In this document: positions 34,983 to 44,600 of the stretch, piece after piece
Layout of the letters: the number at the start of each line of letters is the position of its first letter
How positions within the stretch are numbered: the first letter of the stretch is position 1
Source: Betaproteobacteria bacterium
GTDB taxonomy: Bacteria > Pseudomonadota > Gammaproteobacteria > Burkholderiales > Ga0077523
Reading direction: 5' to 3'
Assembly: GCA_016713305.1 (NCBI GenBank)
Contig: JADJPK010000005.1
Location: forward strand, 434,001 to 498,000
DNA length: 64,000 nt
Translations under genes and position numbers: made by a program
The notes under the pieces: model-generated
The model's input: the letters and a program-made list of their open reading frames with translations, nothing else
What the model was told of the DNA's origin: nothing
The model's database searches: none

Positions 34983-36272
34983 CTATGCAGCGGTCGGTTG
35001 CGGTTCGGTACGCTCGATTTCGAGCGATGCCGCCAGAAGAGCCAGACGGGCGACGACGCCATACGCGTAGAAACGGTTGGGCCCGGTGCCCCGCTGGCCG
35101 TCGAAATCGGGAGATTGGCATGGCGACTCGAACGCGAGCGGGACGAACTGCATCCCAGGTGCATTCAGGTTCTCTTCCGGCCCCCGGCTCGTGTGCACCC
35201 GGTAAAAGCCGCCGACGACGAAATGATCGATCATGTAGACGACAGGCTCCGCGACGGCGTCGTTGACATTCTCGAAGGTGGGCACGCCTTCCTGAACGAT
35301 GACGTGGCTCACCTCCAGCCCTTCCTTCACCACCGCCATCTTGTTGCGCTGCTTCCGATTGAGGCCGATCACTTCCTCGACGCTCTTCACCGACATGATG
35401 CCCATTCCGTAGGTTCCGGCGTCTGCCTTCACGATGACGAAAGGTTCCTGCCGGATCCCGTATTCGCGGTACTTTTCCCGCGTCTGCTCGAGGATGCCAT
35501 CCACCCACCGCGCGAGGCACTCCTCCCCTTGGCGTTCGTGGAAATTGATCTCTCCGCAAACGCCGAAATAGGGATTGATGAGCCAGGGATCGATGCCGAT
35601 CAACCGGGCGAATTCCCCGGCGACTTCGTCGTACGCGGTGAAGTGATTGGATTTGAGTCGCGTGGCCCAGCCTGCATGCAATGGCGGAAGGACCGGCTGG
35701 TCGATGTCCCGGAGGATGTCGGGAATGCCGGCGGACAGATCGTTGTTGAGCAGGATGGTGCAGGGATCGAAACCGTCGAGGCCCACACGGCGGCCGTTGC
35801 GGACGACGGGCTCGAGCGTGAGCTTGGCGCCGCTTGGCAGGTCCAGCGTCGTTGCCGCCGCAATCTCTGGATTGAGGCTCCCCACCCGCACCCTCATGCC
35901 AGCTTGCCGCAGGATCGACTGCAGTGCGACCACGTTCTGCAGGTAGAAGGTGTTGCGGGTGTGGTTCTCCGGGATGAGCAGGATGCCCTTCGCCTCCGGA
36001 CAGACCTTCTCCACGGCCACCATGGCCGCCTGGACACACAGCGGGGAGAACTCGGGGGCGAGGTTGTTGAAGCCTCCTGGAAAAAGGTTCGTGTCGACCG
36101 GAGCCAACTTAAACCCGGCGTTGCGCAGATCCACGGACGCATAGAACGGTGCGGCATGTTCGAGCCACTTCCCGCGCAGCCAGTGCTCGATCACGGGCTG
36201 AGCCTCCAGCAGCTGGCGTTCGAGAGATAGAAGAGGGCCGGACAGGGCCGTCGTGAGATGCGGAACGGTCAT
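34983..36272 (-). CDS. gshA: Glutamate-cysteine ligase, Acidithiobacillus type
   Basis: First enzyme of glutathione synthesis, 429 residues from ATG 36272 (MTVPHLTTALSGPLLSLE). It belongs to the separate gshA family first seen in Acidithiobacillus ferrooxidans and found in many betaproteobacteria, not the E. coli type. Recognised by LRNAGFKLAPVDTNLFPGGFNNL, LIPENHTRNTFYLQNV, INFHERQGEECLA, FVIVKADAGTYGMGIMSV and RVHTSRGPEENLNAPGMQF (split here as HTSRGPEENLN). An upstream frame extension to 36431 runs through the amtB terminator and is not coding. It is the first gene of gshA-gshB. Confidence 0.93.
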   Translation of the reverse strand: MTVPHLTTALSGPLLSLERQLLEAQPVIEHWLRGKWLEHAAPFYASVDLRNAGFKLAPVDTNLFPGGFNNLAPEFSPLCVQAAMVAVEKVCPEAKGILLIPENHTRNTFYLQNVVALQSILRQAGMRVRVGSLNPEIAAATTLDLPSGAKLTLEPVVRNGRRVGLDGFDPCTILLNNDLSAGIPDILRDIDQPVLPPLHAGWATRLKSNHFTAYDEVAGEFARLIGIDPWLINPYFGVCGEINFHERQGEECLARWVDGILEQTREKYREYGIRQEPFVIVKADAGTYGMGIMSVKSVEEVIGLNRKQRNKMAVVKEGLEVSHVIVQEGVPTFENVNDAVAEPVVYMIDHFVVGGFYRVHTSRGPEENLNAPGMQFVPLAFESPCQSPDFDGQRGTGPNRFYAYGVVARLALLAASLEIERTEPQPTAA

Positions 36273-36421
36273 CGGTGAATGCTCGCGGGGAAGACTTGCA
36301 TGGATCGGCAAACAGCCCGACGGATTATAGCGGGTGACCCTTTCCGTCCTCCCTGAGGGCACGGTCGTCGCGCGGGAGACAGTCCGAACGTCCCCCTGTC
36401 TTGGGAGCGATTCATGTTCCG

Positions 36422-36451
36422 CAAAAGACAACGGGCGCCTGCAGGCGCCCG
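36422..36451 (-). terminator. Terminator of the porin-glnK-amtB operon
   Basis: Perfect palindrome CGGGCGCCTGCAGGCGCCCG at 36432-36451, followed in the minus-strand sense by TTGTCTTTT (36422-36431 region). It lies about 50 bases past the amtB stop and before the gshA start, so it separates the two minus-strand operons. Confidence 0.8.
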
Positions 36452-36499
36452 TCGAAGTTGCAGCGAGCCGGCGGTGAGGAGCCGGCCGCGTCGTGAGGA

Positions 36500-38011
36500 T
36501 CAGTAGTGGTAGGCGCTTTCGCCGTGTTCCGTCACGTCCAGACCTTCACGTTCACGCTCCTCGGAAACCCGCAGTCCGATCAGCATGTCGACGATCTTGA
36601 AGGCGATGAAGGACACCACCGCGGACCAGATGACCGTGGTGATGACGGCCGTGGCCTGGGTCGCGAGCTGTCCACCGATGGAGAAATCGGGGCTCGCGGC
36701 GTTCTTCACATAGTCCCAGATCCCGGAACCGCCAAGGCTAGGCGATGCAAAGATGCCGGTGCCGAGGGCGCCTACGATGCCGCCAACCCCATGGACGCCG
36801 AACACGTCCAGCGCATCGTCCGCACCGAGCAGACGCTTGAGTCCCGTCACGCCCCAGAGGCAGACAGCCCCTGCAACCGCACCAAGAACGATGGCTCCCA
36901 TCGGTCCGACGAATCCGCAGGCCGGGGTGATCGCCACCAGTCCCGCGACGGCGCCGGAGGCTGCACCGAGCATGGAAGGCTTGCCCTTGATGGCCCACTC
37001 GAGGAACGTCCACGCCAGAGTCGCCGCTGCCGTTGCCACGAAAGTGTTGAGGAACGCCATCGCTGCAACGCCGCTCGCCTCGAGGTTGGATCCGACGTTG
37101 AAGCCGAACCAGCCCACCCACAGAAGCGATGCGCCGATCATCGTCATGGTCAGGCTGTGAGGAGTCAGCGCTTCACGGCCGTAACCGATCCGCTTGCCCA
37201 CAAGGTACGCACCGACCAGACCTGCCACCCCCGCATTGATGTGCACTACCGTGCCGCCAGCGAAGTCCAGCGCCCCTTTCGCCCAGAGCCATCCCGCGTT
37301 GGCAGTCACTTGTGCGAGCGATGCGTCGTCGGTGATGGCGTCGGGACCGTCCCAGTACCAGACCATGTGGGCCATGGGCAGATACGAGAAGGTGAACCAG
37401 ATCACCATGAACAGCAGCACGGCGCTGAACTTCATGCGCTCGGCGAAGGCACCGATGATGAGGCAGGGCGTGATGGCGGCGAACGTCATCTGGAAGACGA
37501 CGAACATGATCTCCGGTATGGCCACTCCCTTGGAGAACGTCGCGGCGAGGGAGTCGGGTGTGATTCCGCTCAGGAATGCCTTGGAGAGACCGCCGAAGAA
37601 GGGGTTGCCCCCCGTGAACGCCACACTGTACCCGTAGATCGACCACAACACGGCGAGCAGAGAGAAGGTGACGAGCACCTGCATCAGCACGGACAGCATG
37701 TTCTTGGTTCGAACCAGGCCGCCATAGAACAAGGCAAGCCCCGGGATCGTCATGAGAATGACGAGCACGGTCGCGACGTACATGAACGTCGTGTCACCCT
37801 TGTCCACCTTGGGTGCTGGTGCAGCCGCAGGCGCTTCCGCTTCTGCCGGAGTGGCAGCGGCAGCAGGCGCCTCTGCCGGTGCCGCCGGTTTTGCAGCATC
37901 CGCCGCGGCCGCCGTCGCTGCTGCCGGCTCTGCAGGCTTGTCTTGTGCCATCCCCATGCCGGTCCAGCCTAGGGCGGCCGTGACGACGAGCAGGGTTAGA
38001 AACTTCTTCAT
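36500..38011 (-). CDS. amtB: Ammonium transporter AmtB with signal peptide and Ala/Pro linker
   Basis: Ammonium channel of the inner membrane, 503 residues. A signal-type N-terminus (MKKFLTLLVVTAALGW) is followed by an Ala/Pro-rich linker of about 50 residues (22-72), then eleven membrane helices starting at FMYVATVLVILMTIPGLALFYGGLVR. The pore's twin histidines are in GGTVVHINAG and DVFGVHGVGG. Conserved AFAERMKFSA and TPHSLTMTMIGASLLWVGWFGFN-type segments are present. It follows glnK by 22 bases; PII-type GlnK blocks the channel when nitrogen is plentiful. The long linker is more than E. coli AmtB has, though extended N-termini occur in other betaproteobacterial Amt proteins. Confidence 0.95.
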   Translation of the reverse strand: MKKFLTLLVVTAALGWTGMGMAQDKPAEPAAATAAAADAAKPAAPAEAPAAAATPAEAEAPAAAPAPKVDKGDTTFMYVATVLVILMTIPGLALFYGGLVRTKNMLSVLMQVLVTFSLLAVLWSIYGYSVAFTGGNPFFGGLSKAFLSGITPDSLAATFSKGVAIPEIMFVVFQMTFAAITPCLIIGAFAERMKFSAVLLFMVIWFTFSYLPMAHMVWYWDGPDAITDDASLAQVTANAGWLWAKGALDFAGGTVVHINAGVAGLVGAYLVGKRIGYGREALTPHSLTMTMIGASLLWVGWFGFNVGSNLEASGVAAMAFLNTFVATAAATLAWTFLEWAIKGKPSMLGAASGAVAGLVAITPACGFVGPMGAIVLGAVAGAVCLWGVTGLKRLLGADDALDVFGVHGVGGIVGALGTGIFASPSLGGSGIWDYVKNAASPDFSIGGQLATQATAVITTVIWSAVVSFIAFKIVDMLIGLRVSEEREREGLDVTEHGESAYHY

Positions 38012-38033
38012 GGGATTCTCCCCGATTGACTGA

Positions 38034-38372
38034 TCAAAGTGCCTCGGCGCCGGTCTCGCCGGTGCGGATTCTCACGACCTGCTCCAGTTCGAAGACGAAG
38101 ATCTTTCCGTCGCCGATCTTTCCGGTGTTGGCCGACTTCTCGATCGCCTCGATGACCTGGTCGAGCATTTCGGTCTTGATCGCAGCTTCGATCTTCACCT
38201 TGGGCAGGAAGTCCACGACGTACTCCGCGCCGCGGTAGAGCTCTGTGTGACCCTTCTGTCGTCCGAAGCCCTTGACTTCGGTGACCGTGATGCCTTGGAC
38301 GCCGATGGCTGACAAGGCTTCGCGCACCTCGTCGAGCTTGAACGGCTTGATGATGGCGGTGACGAGTTTCAT
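38034..38372 (-). CDS. glnK: PII nitrogen regulatory protein GlnK
   Basis: Trimeric PII signal protein, 112 residues. The T-loop carries the uridylylated Tyr51 in RGAEYVVDFLPKVK, and the C-terminal signature is GKIGDGKIFVFELEQVVRIRTGE. ATP and 2-oxoglutarate binding residues in GFGRQKGH are present. The position before amtB marks it as the GlnK paralogue, the one that binds AmtB directly. It is the second gene of the operon controlled from 39366-39491. Confidence 0.96.
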   Translation of the reverse strand: MKLVTAIIKPFKLDEVREALSAIGVQGITVTEVKGFGRQKGHTELYRGAEYVVDFLPKVKIEAAIKTEMLDQVIEAIEKSANTGKIGDGKIFVFELEQVVRIRTGETGAEAL

Positions 38373-38429
38373 GTTGGTACCCGGATTCCAGTTGGTGGAG
38401 CAGGCCGTCGCCTGCTCCTGGTCTAGGAC

Positions 38430-39305
38430 TCAGAACGCCTTGGTGGCGGTCACGAAGAACTGACCGTCGCCCACAGCTTCGCCGAAGCGATCCGCCCAGA
38501 CGGCGACGGGGGCAGTTCCGGTGACAGTCTCCTTGGCATTGCTGCGCCAGTAGTACGCACCCCAGGTGATGCCGCCCCAATCAGCCGTGGCACCCACTTT
38601 CCAGTCGACAACGTTGAAGACGTCGTTCTTCAGGCCCAGGTTCTTGTAGGCCTGCATCTCTCCGTTGAAGCGCCACGTGCCGATATGGCCAACGAGATTG
38701 ATCCCCTCGGCGATGGGGTAGGTCGCGCTGAGATCCGCGTAGTAGGTCCCTTTGGCGTCCCCGATCATGAACACGCCGTCCGTGACTGCCCAGTACAGCT
38801 TGGCCGTGATCCACTTCCAGCTGCCGGCCACATACACCTCAGCCGTGTTGGGAGTCTTCAATCCATTGGTGAAGCCGGTATCGAGCTTGTAGCGGCCGGG
38901 GTAGTAGTAATACACATAGCCGACGTCGTAGCCGAGGTCCTCACCGATCTTGTTGCGGAACCCCCCGTAAAGATCGATCTCGAGGCTCGCGCTGATGTCG
39001 GAGTTGCCGCCATACACGGCGCCGTTGACGCCGGGAGCGGCCCGGCCGAAGAAGTCCCCGGGGAAGCTTATGTTGGACCAGAATGTGCCCGCGTACAGAC
39101 CCGATGCGTGGCCGTACTCGAGCGTTCCTTGAACGGCCGGCTTGCGACCGGTCTGGGAAAGGCCACGCACGATGTAGTCGGTGGTGAGCGTCAAGTTGCC
39201 CGTGACGCTGTGGGGTGACTTCTCCTCATCCGCTTGCACCCCGAGAGAGACCGACGCGCCCAGTGATGCAAGGCCGATTGCGATGACAGTCTTTCGAAGC
39301 TTCAT
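38430..39305 (-). CDS. Putative outer-membrane porin of the TorF/Gcw_chp family
   Basis: Exported beta-barrel protein of 291 residues. ATG 39305 follows an AGAGGAA ribosome site and starts a signal peptide (MKLRKTVIAIGLASLGASVSLGVQA). The mature part has the family opening SVTGNLTLTTDYIVRGLSQTGRKPA (split as VTGNLTLTTDY and RGLSQT), QGTLEYGHASGLYAGTFWSN and alternating aromatic strands to the C-terminal phenylalanine (FFVTATKAF), a normal ending for outer-membrane barrels. It lies first in the operon with glnK and amtB, under NtrC/sigma-54 control, so it may admit nitrogen compounds when ammonium is scarce. That role is inferred. Confidence 0.82.
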   Translation of the reverse strand: MKLRKTVIAIGLASLGASVSLGVQADEEKSPHSVTGNLTLTTDYIVRGLSQTGRKPAVQGTLEYGHASGLYAGTFWSNISFPGDFFGRAAPGVNGAVYGGNSDISASLEIDLYGGFRNKIGEDLGYDVGYVYYYYPGRYKLDTGFTNGLKTPNTAEVYVAGSWKWITAKLYWAVTDGVFMIGDAKGTYYADLSATYPIAEGINLVGHIGTWRFNGEMQAYKNLGLKNDVFNVVDWKVGATADWGGITWGAYYWRSNAKETVTGTAPVAVWADRFGEAVGDGQFFVTATKAF

Positions 39306-39365
39306 ACGAGTTCCTCTAGAGAGAGTTGTGACAGTTTGGGCGGCAGTCCGCACAAAGGTGCTGAG

Positions 39366-39381
39366 CGCAAGGCCCATGCCA
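39366..39381 (-). promoter_or_regulatory. Sigma-54 promoter of the porin-glnK-amtB operon
   Basis: Minus-strand TGGCATGGGCCTTGCG: GG and GC are separated by exactly 10 bases, close to the -24/-12 consensus TGGCAC-N5-TTGC. It lies about 60 bases upstream of the porin start, with an IHF site and two NtrC sites further upstream. Confidence 0.88.
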
Positions 39382-39398
39382 CGAAAAATAAACATATA

Positions 39399-39411
39399 TA
39401 TCAATATATTG
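39399..39411 (-). promoter_or_regulatory. IHF binding site
   Basis: TATCAATATATTG matches WATCAA-N4-TTR exactly. It is in an A/T-rich stretch between the sigma-54 promoter and the NtrC sites, the usual place for the IHF bend. Confidence 0.7.
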
Positions 39412-39442
39412 AAGCATTGGTGCGGCGCGACAATCGGTAATG

Positions 39443-39459
39443 TGCACCACATTGGTGCT
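39443..39459. promoter_or_regulatory. NtrC enhancer site 1
   Basis: TGCACC-ACATT-GGTGCT, a one-base deviation from the NtrC consensus TGCACC-N5-GGTGCA. About 70 bases upstream of the sigma-54 element. Confidence 0.85.
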
Positions 39460-39474
39460 TTCAGCCCATTCTCG

Positions 39475-39491
39475 CGCACCATGGCCGTGCG
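39475..39491. promoter_or_regulatory. NtrC enhancer site 2 (weaker)
   Basis: CGCACC-ATGGC-CGTGCG keeps the GCAC/GTGC cores of the NtrC palindrome. Its centre is 32 bases (three helical turns) from site 1, as expected for cooperative NtrC binding. Confidence 0.65.
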
Positions 39492-39651
39492 CTCCCCGGT
39501 CGAATGGCCGGAGACGTCTGGCGCGGCGACGGATCGCAGTGATCTGCTAGACTCGAAAACGTCGCGACCGCGAGGCGCCAGGCATTTGTTTCCGGCGTTT
39601 CCGCTGCCGATCGATCCTCTTCAACATCGCACTCCGACCGATCCGAATCTC

Positions 39652-39906
39652 ATGGCCATTCCCGATCCGCTCAACGAACTCGCACAGCGGTTGCGCGAGG
39701 CAGGCGCCAACTCTCCTCTCGCGGATATCGAAAAGAACTCGAGGGCACTGTTCACGAACGTTCTGGGCAAGCTGGATCTGGTGACGCGCGAGGAATTCGA
39801 TGCCCAGGCACGCGTCCTGGCCCGGACCCGGGAAAAACTCGAGGCGCTGGAGCGCCGAGTCCAGGAAATGGAAACTGCAGCCGGGGCCAAGAGTCCAGCC
39901 GACTGA
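39652..39906 (+). CDS. ubiK: Ubiquinone biosynthesis accessory factor UbiK (YqiC/BMFP family)
   Basis: Small coiled-coil protein of 84 residues. It begins MAIPDPLNELAQRLREA and contains the BMFP core DIEKNSRALFTNVLGKLDLVTREEFDAQARVLARTREKLEALE (read as NSRALFTNVLGKLDLV and REEFDAQARVL). UbiK assists aerobic ubiquinone synthesis, in E. coli together with UbiJ. It lies opposite the porin operon and 14 bases before comM, an arrangement common in betaproteobacteria as far as I recall. Confidence 0.88.
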   Translation: MAIPDPLNELAQRLREAGANSPLADIEKNSRALFTNVLGKLDLVTREEFDAQARVLARTREKLEALERRVQEMETAAGAKSPAD

Positions 39907-39920
39907 CGCGAGGTCACGCC

Positions 39921-41426
39921 GTGGGGCTCGCCGTTCTCCGCAGCCGATCGCTCGCGGGCATGGAATCGCCGGAGGTGATGGTCGAAGTACACCTGGCCAA
40001 TGGACTGCCTTCGTTTTCCATCGTCGGATTGCCCGATACCGAGGTCAAGGAAGCGAAGGACCGCGTCCGCGCGGCCATACAGACTTCCCACTTCGAGTTC
40101 CCTGCTCGACGCATCACCGTGAATCTGGCGCCTGCCGACCTGCCCAAGGAAAGCGGCAGATTCGATCTTCCCATTGCGCTCGGAATTCTTGTCGCATCCG
40201 GTCAGCTCGATTCGAAGGCGCATGCCGGGCTCGAGTTTGCTGGAGAGTTGGCGCTCACAGGCGAGTTACGTCCCGTACGCGGCGCACTGGCCATGGCCCA
40301 CCGGGTCAACGCTGCAGGGCGAGGATTCGTGCTGCCGGCCATGAGTGCCCCGGAAGCGTCGCTGGTACGCGGCGCACGAATCTTCGGGGCGTCCTCGCTT
40401 CTCGAGGTGTGCGCCCATCTGAACGGACGCGCCGCCCTGTCTCCCTGGACTGCGGACTTGGAAGAAGAGGAGTGCCATTCGTATCCCGACATGGCGGAGG
40501 TCAAAGGGCAGGCCGCGGCCAAGCGCGCCTTGGAGATTGCGGCGGCGGGTGCCCACAGCATCCTCATGGTGGGACCGCCGGGCACAGGCAAGACGATGCT
40601 GGCCGAGCGCCTTCCGGGAATCCTGCCGCCCATGACCATGGACGAGGCGCTCGAGTCGGCGACCGTCCAGTCGGTGGCAACGAGCGGTTTCGAGCCGGGA
40701 CGATGGCGGCGGAGACCCTTCCGGTCGCCGCACCACACGGCCTCCGCAGTCGCGCTGGTCGGGGGAGGGGGCAATCCTCGCCCGGGCGAAGTGTCCCTGG
40801 CGTTGCATGGCGTTCTCTTCCTGGACGAATTGCCGGAGTTCGACAGGAACGTTCTGGAGGTTCTCAGAGAACCGCTGGAATCCGGCAGGATCACCATTTC
40901 CCGTGCTGCGCGCCAGGCCGAGTTCCCGGCCCGATTCCAGTTGGTCGCCGCGATGAACCCCTGTCCGTGCGGCTTTCTCGGACACCCGAACGGGAAATGC
41001 CGGTGTACTCCCGATCAGGTCCAACGCTACCGCGGCCGGATCTCCGGTCCGTTGCTCGACCGGATCGACATCCAGATCGAAGTGGCCGCCATCCCCCCGC
41101 AGGAACTGACCGACAGGTTGCAGCCGTCCGAGCCGAGCACGGCCATCGCCGCTCGCGTGATCCGCGCCCGCGCCATGGCCCTCGAACGCCAGGGGAGCAC
41201 CAATTCGGCGCTCAAACCTGGCGATGTCGACCGCCACTGCGCGAGCGATGGGGCAGGTGATGCACTTCTGCGCCAAGCCATCGAGCGGCTCGGACTCTCG
41301 GCCCGCGCCTACCACCGGGTCAGGAAAGTGGCGCGCACCATTGCCGACCTGGCCGGAAGTTCAGGGGTGACGGCCGCCCACCTGGCAGAGGCCGTGCAGT
41401 ACCGAAGGCTCGGCTTCGACACTTGA
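39921..41426 (+). CDS. comM: YifB/ComM-family AAA ATPase (Mg-chelatase-like)
   Basis: Cytoplasmic AAA+ ATPase of 501 residues from GTG 39921. N-terminal Lon-protease-like domain without peptidase function (VEVHLANGLPSFSIVGLPDTEVKEAKDR, split as LPSFSIVGLPDTEV and KEAKDRVRAAI), then the Mg-chelatase-type module: Walker A VGPPGTGKTMLAERLPG at about 217-233, FRSPHHTASAVALVGGG, Walker B GVLFLDELPEF, AAMNPCPCGFLGH with the family cysteines, and C-terminal LSARAYHRVRKVARTIADL. ComM is a helicase that extends branch migration during natural transformation in Vibrio. No other competence gene is visible here. Confidence 0.95.
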   Translation: MGLAVLRSRSLAGMESPEVMVEVHLANGLPSFSIVGLPDTEVKEAKDRVRAAIQTSHFEFPARRITVNLAPADLPKESGRFDLPIALGILVASGQLDSKAHAGLEFAGELALTGELRPVRGALAMAHRVNAAGRGFVLPAMSAPEASLVRGARIFGASSLLEVCAHLNGRAALSPWTADLEEEECHSYPDMAEVKGQAAAKRALEIAAAGAHSILMVGPPGTGKTMLAERLPGILPPMTMDEALESATVQSVATSGFEPGRWRRRPFRSPHHTASAVALVGGGGNPRPGEVSLALHGVLFLDELPEFDRNVLEVLREPLESGRITISRAARQAEFPARFQLVAAMNPCPCGFLGHPNGKCRCTPDQVQRYRGRISGPLLDRIDIQIEVAAIPPQELTDRLQPSEPSTAIAARVIRARAMALERQGSTNSALKPGDVDRHCASDGAGDALLRQAIERLGLSARAYHRVRKVARTIADLAGSSGVTAAHLAEAVQYRRLGFDT

Positions 41427-41575
41427 GCGTGGCCGGACAACGGCATGGAACAGGCCGGGCGACGCGGATTCCACCGGCCGGCACCCGACGCAGCGATTGA
41501 CACAGCAATGCGACATGGGTAGCTTGTTCTCGGTGGCGCCGATTTGAGCAGCAGCTTGCGGGCGCGTTAAAAATT
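41427..41575 (+). other. Possible metH leader region
   Basis: About 150 bases after comM and before the hairpin-T-run element. I see neither a B12 box nor the SAH (ahcY) motif nor a clear sigma-70 promoter. If metH is transcribed from here, its messenger must pass the terminator-like element at 41576-41623. Confidence 0.3.
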
Positions 41576-41623
41576 CCGCTAAAGCGCCTGCCCGACCCGG
41601 CCGCTTTAAGCGGGCGGGTTTTT
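41576..41623 (+). terminator. Terminator or attenuator between comM and metH
   Basis: CCGCTAAAGCG (41576-41586) pairs with CGCTTTAAGCGG (41602-41613) with one bulged A, or alternatively CCCG-CCCG (41591-41600) pairs with CGGGCGGG (41611-41618). A TTTTT run follows at 41619-41623. The structure ends about 22 bases before the metH start codon. It may end comM transcription, or it may control metH from a leader. Confidence 0.75.
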
Positions 41624-41645
41624 CATTTTCAGCGGGCTATCAGCT

Positions 41646-44600
41646 TTGCATCCAGACCGAACCAGACTCCTCCGCGAGCTTCTCGCCCAGCGCATCCTCA
41701 TCCTGGATGGCGCCATGGGCACCATGATTCAGGGCCACAAGCTCGGCAAACAGCACTTTCACGGCGATCGCTTCCATGATCACCACTGTGAACAGACCGG
41801 CAACAACGATCTGCTGACGCTCACGCAGCCGAAAGTGATTGCGGGCATCCATGCCGCGTATCTCGACGCCGGTGCGGACATCGTCGAGACGAACACGTTC
41901 AATTCCACGCGAATTGCCATGGCGGACTACGGCATGGAATCTCACGTGCACGAACTCAACGTGGCAGCGACCCGGCTGGCGCGGGAAGTCGCCGACGACT
42001 ACTCCCGCCAGACCCCCGGCAGGCCCAGATTCGTCGCAGGCGTGGTCGGACCGACAAACAGAACGGCGTCGATATCGCCCGACGTGGCCGATCCCGGTGC
42101 ACGCAATGTCACCTTCGACGAACTGGTCGCGGCCTATACCGAGTCGGTCGACGGACTCGTGGACGGCGGTGCAGACCTGCTTCTGGTGGAAACCGTATTC
42201 GATACGCTCAATTGCAAGGCCGCACTCTTCGCGATCGACGAGTACTTCGAACGCACGGGCCGTCACCTTCCGGTGTGGGTGTCCGGCACGATCACGGATC
42301 TTTCCGGAAGGACGCTCTCGGGCCAGACCACCGAGGCCTTCTGGAACTCCATCCGCCACGCGCACCTCTTTGCGGTGGGGCTCAATTGCGCGCTGGGGGC
42401 CAAGGATCTGCGGGCCTACATCGCGGAACTGTCGAGAATTTCCGATACCTTCGTCAGCATCCATCCCAATGCCGGCTTGCCCAACGCATTCGGCGAGTAC
42501 GACGAAACGCCGGCCTACACGTCGGCGATCCTGCGGGAGTTCGCCGAAGCAGGTTTCATCAACATCGCAGGTGGCTGCTGCGGCACGACGCCGGATCACA
42601 TCCGTGCCATCGCGCAGGCAGTGGCCGGAGTGGCGCCCCGCAAGCCGCCGGTTCTCGAGAAGAAGCTGAGACTGTCGGGCCTGGAACCGCTCAACGTAGG
42701 TGACGATTCCCTCTTCGTGAACGTGGGCGAGCGCACCAACGTCACCGGTTCGAAGGCCTTCGCCCGCATGATTCTCAATGGCCAGTTTCCCGACGCGTTG
42801 GCCGTGGGCCGGCAGCAGGTGGACAACGGGGCGCAGATCGTCGACGTCAACATGGACGAGGCGATGCTCGATTCGCGGAAGGCGATGGTCACCTTCCTCA
42901 ATCTGGTGGCGGGCGAACCGGACATTGCGAAGGTTCCCTTGATGCTCGATTCCTCCAAGTGGGACGTGATCGAGGCGGGATTGAAATGCGTTCAGGGTAA
43001 GGGAATCGTCAACTCGATCAGCTTGAAGGAAGGCGAGGAGGCGTTTCTCAGACAGGCACGACTGGTGCGCCGCTACGGGGCGGCAGCGATCGTGATGGCC
43101 TTCGACGAACGCGGTCAGGCCGACACGCTGGATCGCCGGATCGAGATCTGCACACGCGCCTACCATCTTCTCGTCAAGGAGGCCGGTTTCCCGCCCGAGG
43201 ACATCATCTTCGATCCCAACATCTTCGCCATTGCGACCGGGATCGAGGAGCACGCATGCTACGGAATCGACTTCATGGAGGCGACGAAAGCGATCCGGCG
43301 CTCCCTGCCGCACGTGCATGTCAGTGGCGGTGTCTCCAACATCTCCTTCTCGTTCCGGGGCAACGACGCGGTACGCGAAGCGATTCACACGGCGTTGCTC
43401 TATCACGCGGTCAAGTCTGGAATGTCGATGGGCATCGTCAACGCCGGGCAACTCGGCGTCTACGAAGAGATCCCCAAGGATCTGCTCGAGCGCGTGGAGG
43501 ATGTCCTGTTCGACCGGCGTCCCGATGCCACCGAGCGCCTGGTCACGTTCGCGGAAACCTACAAGGCCACGGGCAAGGCCCAGGTCGAGGATCTTGCCTG
43601 GCGCGAGTCTTCCGTCGAAGAGCGGCTCAAGCATGCACTGGTGCGAGGGATCGATCAGTATGTCGTGCAGGACACCGAGGAAGCGAGGCTCAAGTACGCC
43701 CGGCCGATCCAGGTGATCGAAGGCCCGCTCATGGACGGCATGAACTTCGTGGGCGACCTTCTCGGCGCGGGCAAAATGTTTCTTCCCCAGGTGGTCAAGT
43801 CCGCGAGGGTGATGAAGGAGGCCGTCGCCCACCTCGTGCCGTTCATCGAGGAGGAGAAGGCGAGATCGGGGACCGGGGGAGAAGCCAAGGGCAGGATCGT
43901 GCTCGCCACGGTGAAAGGCGATGTGCACGACATCGGCAAGAACATCGTCGCCGTCGTTCTCCAATGCAACAACTTCGAGGTCGTCAACCTCGGAGTCATG
44001 GTGCCGGCACAGAAGATCCTCGACACGGCGCGCGAAGTCGGAGCGGACATCATCGGTCTCTCCGGCCTTATCACTCCGTCTCTCGAAGAGATGGCCAGCG
44101 TCGCGAAGGAGATGGACCGGCAGGGGTTCGACATCCCGCTCCTGATCGGTGGCGCCACCACGTCCCGGGTCCACACGGCCGTCAAGATCGAGCCCAACTA
44201 TCGCGGCCCCACCGTGTGGGTGCCGGACGCTTCCCGCAGCGTGGGGGTCTGCACTTCCCTGCTTTCCGTCGAACATCGCTCCGCCTTCGTGGACAAGGTC
44301 AAGGCGGATGCGGAGAAGACGAGAAGCCAGCACAAGGGCAAGAAAGGACAGGGCCCGCATCACTCGATCGCCGCCGCCCGCGAGCACGGTTTGAAGACCG
44401 ACTGGACACGCTACCGCCCTCCGGCCCCGCGCGAGCCAGGGGTGCGTGTGCTGCAGGACTATCCGCTCGGGGAGATCGCGGAACTCATCGACTGGACACC
44501 CTTCTTCCAGACGTGGGAGCTGGCTGGACGTTATCCCGCGATCCTGGAAGACCGGGTGGTCGGGGAGGCTGCCCGCAATCTGTTCGCGGATGCCAGAGCG

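Noticed and set aside
41427..41645. SAH or cobalamin riboswitch before metH
   Set aside because: I looked for the B12 box and for the conserved SAH-motif segments and found neither; only a terminator-like hairpin is supported.
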